Below, in pieces: positions 23,221-36,600 of a stretch of DNA of 64,000 nt. Each line of letters opens with the position of its first letter. Position 1 is the stretch's first letter. The notes under the pieces are model-generated. The model was not told the DNA's origin, did no database searches, and was given only the letters and a program-made list of their open reading frames with translations. The position numbers were made by a program, and so were the translations under genes. Origin of the DNA: Pterobdella sp. o SKG-2022 (lineage: Eukaryota > Annelida > Clitellata > Hirudinida > Piscicolidae); contig OZ038322.1 in NCBI GenBank assembly GCA_964035795.1, forward strand, positions 21,448,918-21,512,917. Reading direction: 5' to 3'.

Positions 23221-24747
23221 TCATTTAACAGTCACAGTCGGCAGTGAGACTTCGAGCAGATTTCTCATGGAATTTTTTTTGCATAAAATACGTCTAAACT
23301 CTCTTTGAAAATTTTCATTCAACCAACCATACAAAACAGGATTGACACAAGCGGATACCAACACTATCAGGTTACACAGGGCACTCAAGTATCCCTTAGG
23401 ATCTAATTCTTCTACAGCCCCTGTCATCACGTCAGAAACGATGTTGAACAGAGTCAGAGGCATCCAACTTGCTGCAAATACCAAAGCAATTGAAATAAGC
23501 AATCTATTTATTTTTTTTTCTCTGTTTAATTTTCTTTGGCACGCTTTGACACCGGACGTTGGTCTGCGTTTCAGAGAATTTAAGCGCCACAGTCTTCTTG
23601 TTGCTTCTTTTTTGACACCCTCATTTTCAGTAGTATGAAGCTTTTTGAGTTTCGTTATTTCTTGTGAGATTTTAAAGCTTTCTGAAGCAACAATTGATGA
23701 GCTAGGTGATAAACTGTCAGGTAGTTGGATAGTTAAGTGTTTTTTTTGGGAAATAATGGGTGTTAGTGAGTGGCATTCAGAAACAGCAGGAGTTGTTTTC
23801 AAGTCTGAGTTATTACCAAATTGTAAGTTTTTCGGCGTTTCTAAAAACACTTTTTTGTTATCATCAACGTCGTTAGACACGTTTTGTGCTGCTTCGATGT
23901 GGCTTTGAAGTTGGTTGGGTTGATTTTTTTGAATGACTGGGTGAGTATTTTGAGTTTTAATACGATTTTTTAATCGGTTTATAATTTTCACATGAGCAAT
24001 AGATATAACCAGCATAGGAAAAAGATACTGTATTAACATACTGACAATGGAATATAATGTGCGATAAAGCGAGTACTCAGGTGATTCTGAGCAGACTTCT
24101 TGAATGCACAGCCAACTTTTGAGTTTAAGATGTTTGAGACTGTTGAAAGCTATCATAGGGCTGGCGAATATGAATGCAACAAACCAAATACAAAACAGAA
24201 CTGCCACAGAAAACACGGGCTGTACTAGAAAATCTCTGTCAGTTGGTCTAACAATAAGTCGAAAACGGTCGAGAGCGATAGCAATAATACTGAATGTAGA
24301 CACGTAGACATTAATAGCAGAAGTTGTTGAAACTAACTTACACATTACTGAGCCCAACTTCCACGAATTAGTAGTTATGCGGAGAAGATTAAATGGCTGG
24401 GTAAACAAACATAATATAAGATCAGAAGAAGCCAGGTTGAAGATGAGTAGATTACGTGGAGTACGCATGTGTTTGTTGGCAAGTACCACATAACAAACCA
24501 TACCGTTACCAATTGTTCCGATGATGATGAAAACAAAAAAAAACAAAATTATTAAAACAAGCACCTCTATTTGAAATTTCAACCAAGGGGATTTGCAAAA
24601 TTCTGTTTTTAAGAAAAAACTCGTGAGATTCCCATGGATAGAAAATGTTGTGTTATTATTTTCCAACTGGCAAGTGCTGTTCGCTTGCCACACCCACGAT
24701 TCTTCCTCTGTTGGTTCCAACTTTATGCTGCACTGTGAGCCCATCAC
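23221..24747 (-). CDS. NPFR: NPF/NPY-type neuropeptide G protein-coupled receptor
   Basis: Class A GPCR of the NPY/NPF receptor group, plasma membrane, intronless coding region of 508 residues. The N terminus has N-glycosylation sequons (NST at 23, NTT and NLT by 41). TM1 is about 62-84 with GTIGNGMV, TM2 has NLASSDLILCLF (104-115), TM3 spans about 134-156. The DRY motif is DRF (160-162). Cys136 and Cys214/219 can form the ECL1-ECL2 bridge. The third intracellular loop is long (about 254-410) and rich in Ser/Thr/Lys. TM6 has ASWMPLTLFNIVSDV (426-440) and TM7 has NPVLY (469-473). The AIALDRFRLIVRP and SWMPLTLFN blocks are typical of NPF/NPR receptors. Two adjacent ATGs open the frame; either could be used. 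The ligand is inferred from family only. Confidence 0.92.
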   Translation of the reverse strand: MMGSQCSIKLEPTEEESWVWQANSTCQLENNNTTFSIHGNLTSFFLKTEFCKSPWLKFQIEVLVLIILFFFVFIIIGTIGNGMVCYVVLANKHMRTPRNLLIFNLASSDLILCLFTQPFNLLRITTNSWKLGSVMCKLVSTTSAINVYVSTFSIIAIALDRFRLIVRPTDRDFLVQPVFSVAVLFCIWFVAFIFASPMIAFNSLKHLKLKSWLCIQEVCSESPEYSLYRTLYSIVSMLIQYLFPMLVISIAHVKIINRLKNRIKTQNTHPVIQKNQPNQLQSHIEAAQNVSNDVDDNKKVFLETPKNLQFGNNSDLKTTPAVSECHSLTPIISQKKHLTIQLPDSLSPSSSIVASESFKISQEITKLKKLHTTENEGVKKEATRRLWRLNSLKRRPTSGVKACQRKLNREKKINRLLISIALVFAASWMPLTLFNIVSDVMTGAVEELDPKGYLSALCNLIVLVSACVNPVLYGWLNENFQREFRRILCKKNSMRNLLEVSLPTVTVK

Positions 24748-27019
24748 TCTGGAACGTCATTTGATGGTTGTCAACAATTTTCAAATAATCATACATATAA
24801 GTGATAAACTATAAATGGTCTCTATTAAATAATTTTGCTTTTCTCATCAAATGGCGTAGCATATATTAATGTAACAATAGTTTAATATCGATTAAAAGCA
24901 TTTTTTTAGTCAAAACCTGAAAAACATTTTAATAGAATTTTAGATTTTTATTTGAAATTCAAACTTTTTATATGAATGGAAAAAGCAGACCCTTCAATCT
25001 AACTGCAGAAAACAAAATTTAATCTTCATGTTATCAACGCTGCTTTTATAGTGAGCAAATTTTTCCTAAAAAAATTTAATAAGCCGCAGTGCTTTTGTAT
25101 TATCACTTTGAACTCTTAAAATGACCATGCAACTCTTTAAACTAGATAATATCTTCTCAAACTAGCTTCTTAAAACCTAATTTGTTCCTTGAATTTTGCA
25201 ATTGTTTAAAAAAATGAATCAGAGAATCTTTCGAAAGACTCAAAACGTTTTTGAATAATGAAAAATTCTATGATTTTCAAAATAAAAAGTTTTTGAAGTA
25301 TTTAAATTTATATTTTCTCATAAAACTAACTTTATGAATTTATTTGACAGGTTTTTAAACTGTTGAATGAAGGTTTAATGAGCCTTTGTATTATTGAAAA
25401 CTGAAAATTAAAAGCGAAGTGTCATGATTTTGAACGCTTATTTTACAGTAATATTATTCTATGGGCTGAGAAAGTTTATAAAAAAAAAACACTTTCCAGA
25501 AGCTCTATTCTACAAAAAGATACTTACGATGAGCATAAAGTAGCAATATAGAAGTTAATTTTAGAGATTACGACGATTTTTACTTTTTTGGCCTTTTATT
25601 AAGCCTTTTTTTTCATGGCATGTTTTGAGTTCAACTCAACTTGATGGTGATTAATAGATGTCAAAAGTTCTTTTTGTTTTATTACTGCCTTTGCATTTCA
25701 ATTTCAATGTGGTTTTTGAGCTGAAAATTTCATCAACAAAAATTTTCGATGAAAAACATTTATAAAAATTTTCGAAAAACTACAAAAATTTGACTTTTAA
25801 AGAAAACTCAGTGAGTTTGGAAAATTAAAGAACATGCCTGTCCTTGGATTGAACTTTTTGCTATTAAAATCAAAGCTTGAATGAAGATCTAAAAATACTT
25901 GTTAACGAGAATCAAAGCAGATTGACAAAGGAAAGCCACAAAGGAAGTAATTGACAGATAAAGCATGTAAATACTTTTTTAAAAAGCTTTGCGAAACATT
26001 AATACCGTAAAAATTCATGTTTCAAATGCTTGAAAAAATCAATTGAGATTTTTCATGTTTTTTCAAGCTAAGACCAAAAAAGTTGAATTTTCATTTTTTT
26101 GAAAAATTGAATATTGCAGAGTAAATAGGATATAAAAATAGAAAAAATGTTTTACATACGAATTCGATGGAAGAAATGAAAAATTCATAAATAAAATATA
26201 ATGCTATACATTCAATGAGTTGAAAAAATTTTGAAAACAAGTAATAAAAATTTAATCAGAAAAAAAAGGGATTTTTAAGTCTTCCTGAAGTCACAAACAT
26301 GAGTTTCTAGGGAGATTATAAATTTTATATTTCAAAAGCCACAAGGTTATGCTTCAACTCAAAGTTTTAGGCGGGAAAATTTTTTCGGTCTCGAGATAGC
26401 TTTAATTTCCCGGGGATATTTTGAAAGTTTGAACTAGTTTCTCAGAGCATCAATAACTTGAATTATGAATAATTTTTTCAAAAAACACGTTTATTCAAGA
26501 AATTAGCAAAAGTTTATCATAATTAAAACCTTATTAAAATTCATTAAAAAAAAATTTTAACAGTTTCTTGAATAGACTTTTTTTTTGAAAAAAACTCGTA
26601 TAATTTGGAGAATTAAAAAAAACTCAAGGTTAGAACTCAGATTTAATATGCAGAAAATTATATTTTAATTTCTTGGAAAAAATCTAGGAGAGGTTTTGGA
26701 TGACGTGTAATGCAGATAAGTAGAAAGTGACTATTTAAACAAAAAAATAAAGTTATTAAAATATCAAAATGCAATAAAACAACTTTAAAATAGCAAAAAT
26801 GTGTTTTCGAACTATAATTTGGCAGATTTATGTGGTCACTTTTATAACTATACAGATGTGAATGAATTTAAGCAAATGAACGATTTCGTTTTAAAAGTCA
26901 TTTATGTAATTGAGGTTTTTGTTCAAAAGTAGGTACGATAAACAGGAAAAATGAGCAAAATTAGATATTTTATGAAGTTATTAATTGAAAACTGAAAATT
27001 TATAGTTAAGTATAAATAT
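24748..27019. other. AT-rich gap upstream of the NPF-type receptor
   Basis: About 2.3 kb rich in A and T tracts. No ORF, RNA gene or recognised repeat. The receptor's promoter and any 5' UTR exons should lie here but are not visible by eye. Confidence 0.5.
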
Positions 27020-28605
27020 ACAACAACAATATTGCAACGTTGCAATGTTGCAATGTTTTGTGGACCTCTTGTACCTCTTTCGGGGACTCTCGGCACTGAC
27101 GAGAAGGCTGGTTCATGAGCCGGGGTCGAAGCAAAACGAGATGAAATAAGAAGGACAGGCGGCGTACACACACCAAAGTACAAGGCAAAAGATTAAAGAG
27201 TTTAAACCAAAAGTAGGAGATAGAAAAGAAAAAATTTGGAAAAGAAAAGTCATAGAGGCAAAAGGAACAAGTAACATTGGGGCATGTTAAGGAACTTGAA
27301 GAACCCGAAGAACAACGACCCGTCCAGAGTGATTATAGTTAGCAACAAACAGAAAGCCGATGGTTTCGTACGCGCATACCACGCAGCATCCACGCTAAAG
27401 ATTGAGAAGCATGACCGAAAGATGAGGGAAAATCTCAACGAGTACTTGAGAAAAAAGCAAGATACGGATGAAGGATGTCAGGCGCTCTAAAGAGCAGAGA
27501 TCAAGGCGGCAGTCAGACAGATGAATCCAGCCAAGGCAGCCGGACCAGACAGAATCCATCCCAAGTTGATGCATCACGTAGGTCCTAAAGCCATTGAAGT
27601 CTTCACAGAAATCTACAATACATCATGGCTAAACAAGCAAGTTTCGCAGGAATGGAGAGTTTAGGAAAGAAAGCTAACAAACTAGGGAATTAGACCCATA
27701 TCCTTCACGTCGGTGGTTGGGAAAGTAATGGAAAGAATAGTATGTAACAAATTGAGACATCTGAGCGAATGCGGTAATCTTTTTTCACCATTTCAAGCCG
27801 GCTTCAGGCCGAGAAGAAGCACCAAAGACCAGCTACTCCCACTATCACAATTTATAGCCGACGGTTTCCAGCAAAACCCAATGCAAAGGACTGTGATCCA
27901 TACAGTTAGTATCCCGGCTGAAATCAGAAGAGGTGGCACAAGACCAAAAACTGAAAACAGTACGCATAGTGTCAGACAGTAGAGCAGCCCTCGAAAGAGT
28001 CAAGTACCTTAGCTCGTTAATATTATGCAACAACGTAGAAGAAAACATCTTAGAAAGCCTACAGGTATGCCACCACTCCAAATGTACTGTGACGTTTGCT
28101 TGGTGCTAAAGCTACTGCGGAGTGGAAAAGAACGAGCTGGCCGACGTAGCAGCAAAAAAAAGAACCAAGGCAACGTTGACATCTTATATACCATGGCAAA
28201 GGCAGCTATTTGGCGCTCCACACGCAGAGAGTTCGTCACAAAAACCAGACTTGAACAAATATACGGAGGGAGGGTGGAGCTACTGAGCGGAGCAAAAAAG
28301 AAGCTTTTGAGTCACAGGGAACAAGTAACCCTCAGCAGACTTCGGAGTGGTCACCACCCAGCTGTTCGATACTGAATGAATAAGATCGGCCGTTAAGAGC
28401 CAACCCTATGCCGGGAATGCGGGATGGTGGAAGAGACAGCTGAGCACGTTCGCCTAGAGTGTCCGGTTATTCACCCGTCGACCAGGGGAACTCAACAAAT
28501 AAGGTGTGAGAGAAATGGTGAAAAAAGATACTAGTAGCGAAGAATCTAAATAGTGGGAGTGAATAAACGGAAACGATGAAAGAGTATATTGCGATTCTCA
28601 ACATC
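27020..28605 (+). mobile_element. I/R1-like LINE with RNase H remnant, decayed
   Basis: Patchwork of a non-LTR element read in several frames: LKNPKNNDPSRVIIVSNKQK from 27294, AVRQMNPAKAAGPDRIHPKL near 27515, VVGKVMERIVCNKLRHLSE near 27715, FSPFQAGFRPRRSTKDQLL, then after a large internal loss of the palm core an RNase H-like YCGVEKNELADVAAKK near 28110, and a CRECGMVEETAEHVRLECP zinc-knuckle-like end near 28410. RNase H plus this C-terminal Cys/His block is typical of I/R1-type LINEs. GC content is clearly above the surroundings. Many stops; inactive. The 3' end runs into CAA and CTA repeats. Confidence 0.85.
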
Positions 28606-28895
<290 letters not shown>

Positions 28896-30685
28896 TAATG
28901 CTGCAGTTAATAAAATGTTTCAAAATAAGAAGAAAAATGAAGAATATTTCAGTTTTTTCTTTTGAAATGGCTCTTAATTGGCTATTCGTATTTTTGTTTT
29001 CACAATGAAGAACTTTTCAAAGAAAAAATAAGATAAAGTTGAAATATAGAAATATTATAAATGAATTGATCAATTCGATGGACTTTTGTAATGATTCCAA
29101 GCTTCTACACTGCATTGATCTCTCGTGGAGTAACGCTCTGTATATCAATTACGCAACCAAAACCCCAGAAAAGGGCGATCGAATGGTCGACTTACATTTT
29201 TGATATCCCATTCCAATCCAATGGCTTCTTTGTCAATAATAACCTTTAAAATTTTAAATCATAAAAACACGACAATATTTTAATTTTTTTTTTCGACGAA
29301 ACTTTTCCATATATTCTGACATTTATAAGTCACCTGATAATGATATAGAATATATCGAAAAGCTTCGTCACAATAAAAAATTCAAGTTTTGTCGTGTTTT
29401 TATGACTCCCAATGTTTTTTAACAATCTGTTTCTAATTTTAAAAAAGCTGTTATTATTCATACAACAATTTTGAACAACATAGAATCGTATACAACATAT
29501 TATCGCCAGCCTGATCTATCGATAAGAAGATCTTTTCAAAAAACTATCTTAAAAGTTGATCTAAAAGCAGAATTTTCTAATATATACTATACTTGAAACT
29601 ATATTTTTATTATGAAATAAATAGGAAATGACTAACATAATTTTTTTGGGTATACATTTCATCGTATAAAAAGCTACCACATTTGAGACGAGTTTTCAAA
29701 ACGACAATGTTTTAAGATTAAAAAAATACTTTAATTGTTTTACCACTTGATTAATGGAAATTTTTCGAAATAATTTTGCTTTCAAAAACAAGCTAAGCTT
29801 TCAGATGAATTCAAATTTTTTAGTATTAGTTTTATTTATGAAAAAAACTCAGTTTTACGTGTGTCATAGATAATTTTTTTTTATTTGAACAAAAAAAATT
29901 TAAAAAATACAGAAAAAATTGGCCAATGAATCTAAAAAATTTGAGAAAACTTCTAAAGTTACATCACTCAGAGTTTATTTGCGAATGAGTTGAAGGCTTG
30001 TTGAATTTCTTTTTGTTTAGTGTGGGCAAGAATAATACTAAAATAAAAAAAAGTAGAATACTCTTCAAAGTGATATTGACAACTTTTGAAGCATTTTTTA
30101 GTGAAAATAAAACTCACAAGTACACTCCATGAGTAGTAATATAGCTGTCTCCGTTGTTGAGATATAGTCAGTGTAACAACAAATACACGCGATTTTAACT
30201 CTTAGAAAAACATAAAACAAAACTGAATCATACCCAATAATAGTAAATTTAAATTATATTTTCAGCTAATTATTAATTTTTTTTATTTTATCAAAAATTA
30301 GCCGTATCAGAGCTACTCAAAACTTTGCTTGTTGAAAGTTGAAAGACAATATATATAATGGTTTTATAAATATTATATGTTTTGCAACAATTATGTCGAG
30401 TTCACAGTTTCAATATCTTTGTAAATAATTTTCAAAAACTATTTATGGTGAACTATACAAGAATATGAAAAAAAGAGGTGGAGTCTGGGATATCAAGCCA
30501 TTATTTTGCAAAAGCCTGATCTCCTAGGAAGGGTTTTGACGAGTAAACTCAAAAAAAAAATGCAATGAATTTTTTTCTTTTTTACACTAAGCAAAAAATG
30601 CGTTAAAAAATACAAAAATTACGCGAGCATTTGTACTAATTTGTCATGCCTTGAAGTAAAGTATACTTATGCATACTGGCACAAA
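28896..30685. other. Gap with an unassigned exon-like patch and a foldback element
   Basis: The patch 29005-29250 has higher GC and is open on both strands in part; on the minus strand 29248-29201 is bounded by AG and GTAAGT. A foldback element follows at 29255. On the minus strand near 30110-30200 another segment has an acceptor and a GTGAGT donor. None is recognisable as a known protein. Confidence 0.3.
29255..29407. repeat. Inverted-repeat element, AAGCTTCGT family, copy 3
   Basis: Left arm from 29257 (ATCATAAAAACACGACAA, then TTCGACGAAACTTTTCC and ATATATTCT) and right arm to 29405 (ATATATCGAAAAGCTTCGTC, then TTGTCGTGTTTTTATGA) are inverted copies over about 60 nt with a few mismatches. 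The centre holds CACCTGATAATG, as in other copies. Confidence 0.85.
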
Positions 30686-33600
30686 ATGACTACTACCACC
30701 TTGGCATGCTTTGAACGTATCATTATCACCCTAATCTTTATAAATTACTGTGAGGTTTCGAACTCTAACACATTGAATCTTTTTTTTTCATATTATATAT
30801 GTCTTTTCCTCTCAAACTCAAAGTAATACTTGTTAGTAATACGAAATTTTTTTTAGCAATTTTGAATAAATCTACAGTACTTTGTTATGGAGTAGAATTT
30901 ATAATTGAAAAAATTAAACTTATTTTCGAAATTTTTAAGATATTTTTTTTAAAAGTTGAACTTTTTGGAAATTTTTGAATGATAAGTTGAAAAGGTACCT
31001 TTTTTTCAGATTTTCTTCCTAACCATCTGAAAGGTGTTTCTTGCATACAGTGTTTACGTTTGAGATAGACTTGCGTTTGCAAAAATAGAATAATTTTTAC
31101 ACCAGAAAATTTAAAAAGGAAATTGAATTCTTCAAAATTGATTTCAATATTAAAATTCAAAAATTTATCATTGGTAATTTTTGTTTTCAAATCCAAAGAA
31201 AATGTGTTTCTTTGATGATGCAAAGCTTAATAACTTTCTGACAGAACTTCATTAAAAAAAACTCTGCTAGTAACCCTTTTTAGAGTGAAGCAAAAAAATT
31301 CTTGATGCGACAAGAAATTTTTTTCATAAAATATATTCTTTATAATTCATGTGCTTATAATCCTACAAAAATATTTGAAAACAATAAGTCAAAATGGATA
31401 TGGAACTTAATCGAAAATCTGTCCATCCATGAATTTAATCTTGAAAGTAAATACTCATATTCTTATAATTTTTTTTTAAAAGTCTACTTCCATGAAAATC
31501 AAATAATTGAATTGAATGGAATAATTTTGATTTGAGGATTTTAAATAAACTATGTTCAATATTTTATTTTGATTAATGCAGTTAATCGTTCTTTTGTGGA
31601 AAAAATTTGATTTATTAAACTAAATCACAAGCTTCAATCAACCCACTTTTAAATTGAAAATTGAATGTCTATGATGTACAAATTTTAAAATTTTGACTAA
31701 ATCTTTCAGTTTTTATAGTTTTCAACTAGTTTGCTTCGGTTCAGAGATTTAAAATGCAAGCTCTTAAGTGCTTCCCAACGGGGTCTTATCGGCACGATAT
31801 CTGCGGAGTCTTAAGCGGTTTGCAATTTTGAAGCTATATATTATTATTTAATTTTTTGATGATATCTGGCTTTTATATAACAAAATAAAAGCATAAATGT
31901 GAGTAATAACATTGAAAAAATATTTGAAATTTATATAATTTAATTATAACACTATTAAATATATTGAAAAAAAAAACAACTCGAAAATTTTGAGAATATT
32001 TTCTCACAAAATTTTCAATAATGGCTTGCTAAAACCTCATTACACAAATTTAATGAAACTTTGACGAAAAAGATTTCACAGTTTTTAGCAAGCCATCTGT
32101 TTTTTAATTTGATTCGAAAAATTCATGTGAAGATAGAACTTTGAAAAGCCGAGAAAAAAATGATCTTGACTGAAGATGTGAACTATATCGATAAGAATAG
32201 AAAGAACTTGTTATATGTAAAATGTTATTCGTTGACAAAAGTAACGATGCCTTTAATTAGAATACATCCACCACTCGAGCCCATTGCCAGTTGCCAACGC
32301 TTAACTTGATTACTCTGATTGCATGAAGGAAAAATGCCGAGTGATGAAATTTTTGTTACAAATGAATTATAAAAAGAAAAATTGTGAGCTTGCGTGGGTT
32401 GTGAACTTGTGTGAATATTAAGTAATCAATAAAAACGGTTGAAAAAGTGTTAATTTTTGTCATTTTATGTAGAGTTTTTTTGAAAGTTTGAAACTAAAAT
32501 TTTGAAACTAATTTTGAATACTAGAAATATTGAAAGATAAATTATATAAAACGCAAAGCTTCAAGATTCTTTATTAATTTTCCAAAACTTGGAGTATTGT
32601 TTTTTCTAAATTTTAACTGAAGTTATAAAACTTCTCGAACCATTTACTTGAGAACTTCTAATAGTTCTGGAAATAAAACAAAAAAATGCACAAAGATTCT
32701 TTTAGATTACTTTAAAAAATGGTTTTCAAAAAAGCTCGGAATTTTAAATGTATGTATCAATTCCTCCCCAATATAGCCATTTTTTTTTCTTTGCTCCAGC
32801 TGCCATGTGTCAGTTCAATTGAATTTTCCCAAAATGGTAAGTGGTTTTAATGACTTAAAATGGGCATACATTAGTGAGTATCATATTCTTCCAAGGAGGC
32901 CATGCTACTGTTTGCTTTTGTATCATTGCATTCATTTGCTATCGATTTATGGCGTTTTAGAGTGATTTGCTGTTTGAAAAAACTATAATTGATAGATTTA
33001 CTTAGTTTCTAAATGTTTGTTTTAGCTGAGATATTTAAGGCTTTTAGTATCTTCAATGAAATTCATTTTATTATTGATACATTTTAAAAATTCTCCGAAT
33101 TTAGTTTTTTCATTTCATTTACAATGTAAATTTTTGAAAAAATCTGGTCAACCTTGGAATCGAATTTTCTAAAACCAATAATTTTTCATGAATTTAAAAA
33201 TTTGAAACAAAATAAAACACACTCACGTATTATTTCTCAAAACTGCTGTGATCAAAAAAAATTCAGTCACAAACTACAAACCTTTTCAACTTTGAAAAAA
33301 TTGTTAGTTTATTTTTGATCAAGTTATTTATTTCAAACAGTTTCCAATGAATATGAAGATTAGAAAAAATTGATGATTTATTGTTCGTCAGAAATATTAT
33401 GAAAAACTTAAATTTTTGAGTACAAGATTAAAACATTCAATGTGAAGCAACTCTCTCGTGTTGTGCTCCTTTCCTTATATATGACTTTGTTTGACGTAAC
33501 TTATCAACTTTAGATTTTAAAAAAATGAAAATTGCAAAATTACACAAATAACTATTTAAACTAAAAAAAACATTTTTTAAATCTAAAAATGAAAGTAAAT

Positions 33601-36600
33601 AAAACAAATCAATACTCAACTTCAAAAGGAAGAGAAAAATCGATAGAATTTATAAATGTGAACCGAATAAAAAAGACACTTATAAGATAAATTTTTGTCT
33701 AACACCCTTTATCAAAAGTGAAGAGCCAGAATAAATTGAAGAAGAGCTTTCATTCCTTTGCCATAAAAAGATCCAAGTGAATTATGTTTTAATAAATAAG
33801 GAATCAACAAGCCAATATAATAAGAAAAATTATTAATGGAAATACTAAATTTCATTTATAATTGTTTTTAAAATTACTGTAGAATTAATATAAATTTTAT
33901 AAAACAACTTCTAAAATATCCTGGTTATTTTCAAGCAATTATGCTCGATTTGAAGGCTTCATAACTTTCCATGTGTTTGCATCCTTGAGTCGCAACCTAA
34001 GTCCCAACAAGTGTTTTTAACCATCTGCATATGAGAATTCACATTCCTAATTAATTTGATTATCTTTATTTTGTATAAAACATTTCTATTAGTTCGTTTA
34101 AGCCTGATTGTTCTTTATTCACAAGTTGATATGTTTGAGCTTCGTTTCCGGCTAATCTTTTTGTAATTTCTCAGTTTATTTTCAGAAATTAACTGCATGC
34201 ATTGACAAATTTGTTTTATTAAAAAATTTTATTTAAAAAAAAATAGATAGCCTTAATATGAATTGTCTTATGTAGTTATTTTGAACGATTTTTTCCAATT
34301 TATTATTGATGTGCATAAATGTACTAAACTCATTTTCTATAGTTTAGAATGAACTTTTAGTGCCATTTCAATAAATTTCGTTTCAGGTTGATTGAACTAA
34401 ACTTTAATAATTTCATCAAATTTCTATAAAGTTTAAAAATAATTTATTATTATTAAGATTTTTATAGCACACAGTTATCAATTCAAGATTGCTTCAGAGG
34501 CGCTCAAGGTTTGTAAGAGATTATGACTGGGGATGTTTATGGTATAAGTGAGTTTTCAAAAGTTTGCGAAAGTTCATGAAAGAAGGCGATGAGCGCAAGT
34601 TAGAAGGAAGTGAATTCTACAGATGTGGCTCCTGGTGAGAAAAAGAGCGACTTGTAAACAAGCCTGAAGAAACAGGTTGATGAAGCTGAGAACCAGAGTG
34701 CAAGGATCTGAGTGGTTGACGTGTGTGTCTGATTGACAAAAGATCAAAAAGATAAGCAGGTTGTTCAAGCTTGAGAGTGCATGCAATGAGCCAAAGTAAT
34801 TTAAACTTGCATCTTTGGGAGACAGGTAGCCATTGCAAACGATCAAAACAGTCGCTGGAAGAGCTGAAATAATTAGCTTGAAAAACCGTCCTGGCCACGT
34901 GGTTTTGGAGGGTTTGAAGTTTGCATAAAAGATAGTTTGGCTGCCCGCAAAGGAGAGAATTACAGTAGTTCAATCTGGAAAGAACTAGTGAGAAAAAGAG
35001 GGCATTAGCAGTGGAAAGAGGTAAAAATTTGCGTACTTGTTTTATGGCATAGATATGGAAATTGGAAGATTGGATTATTTGAGAAATAAAGTGAGCAAAG
35101 TTCAAATTTGAATCTAAAGTGACATCTAAGATTTTGAGCTTGGAAGATATAGGAAGTGTGGTGCCGTCGAGAGTTACCACAGAAGGGAGATTGTATTTTG
35201 CTAAAAGACGAGAGCTGCCGACAAAAATCACCTCACTTTTAGTAGGCTTTAGTTTCAGTTGGCTTTGAAAAAACCAGGAGTTTAGAGCGGAAAGACAACT
35301 GGATAATTTAAGGAGAGTGGGGCTAGGATCTGGGTGAGAGACTCCGGTGAAAAGAGTGATATCATCAGCGAACAGGTGAAAAAGCAAGTCGTGCAATTTA
35401 TAGCAACATTAAGCTAAAAATATAAATTTATATTGAACAAAAACTAGCCCACAAAAATAAAAAGGGACATTTTATTTTTTATAATTTTATATAATTCATT
35501 TGGGGTTCCCAAGAAATCCAATTAATTGTGTTTTTAAAATTTATGGTTCTTTTTTGAAATAAAAATACTTCCAAGTGGAAATAACATATTATTTATTTTT
35601 TTAAAATTTCATTTTTCGAATTCAATAAAATAAAACCCAAGATTCTTTAGAACCAGCTAATAAATGTTGTGTCATTTTAAAACCGAGTATAAAACCTCAC
35701 TACAACCACCAGCGTTATAGTGATTGGGTGTCCTACGATCTGTTTTATTAGTGTAACTCCATGTATCGTTGTTTAATACACAGGTCTAAAAGCATCGTTA
35801 ATGGCTTGAATTCAAAACTGCCATTTTTGTCACGTTCTTGCACGCATTACTCAAATCAAATCTCAATGTTGTTTATCTTTTTGATGCTTCTTTATTTTTG
35901 AACCTTGTATTTTTTTTTTATTAATAAAAAATTTAGCCTGTATAGATGAGCAGCAAGAGCATGAAATTTTGAAGCTGAATGTATTGGGCTCGATTCCGTG
36001 TCAACACCTGTTCCACAGTACGATTGATATAGTAAGTGACATAGCGAACAACGCTATGTACAATTCATCTTGCATTAAAAAAAAAATAGTTTTCCAACAT
36101 AACTTTCAGCTAAAAAATTTAGTCATTTTATTCTTTTTCGAAATTTTTTAAACCATAATTTTAAAATTTTTAATCTTTCATTAATTCTGAAAAATGATTT
36201 AACGATCGATAAAGCACAAAATCTTTGAAAATATCTTGTGCAGATAATAGCTAAAAATTAAGACTTCAAAAGATTGCACTGAACTAAATAATTCAAATTA
36301 TGATAAAAAACTTCCAATGCTTTTAATCAAATAATTTTTATTTTTTTCATAAAGATATTTCTATTTTGTATTCAAATAAATCGAGGTGAGAATAGATCAA
36401 TGAAAATGGAACTTGTCTTAAAAATGAAAATACTTTCAAACAAAAAAACAGTTCATGTCAAAGTTTCCATCATTACATCACTATAAATCTGTGATTATCA
36501 TCCACAAGAATGCCACGAAACGTCTTAAAAAGAGCGAGAATGAGAAAGCCAACAGCTCAATTGCAAGTTGTGATGGAGTATGGGCTGTGGAGGATGAAAC

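Noticed and set aside
30960..31110. Minus-strand exon reading RKHCMQETPFRWLGRKSEKK before GTACCT
   Set aside because: Its end phase does not fit the next candidate on that strand, so it is not supported.
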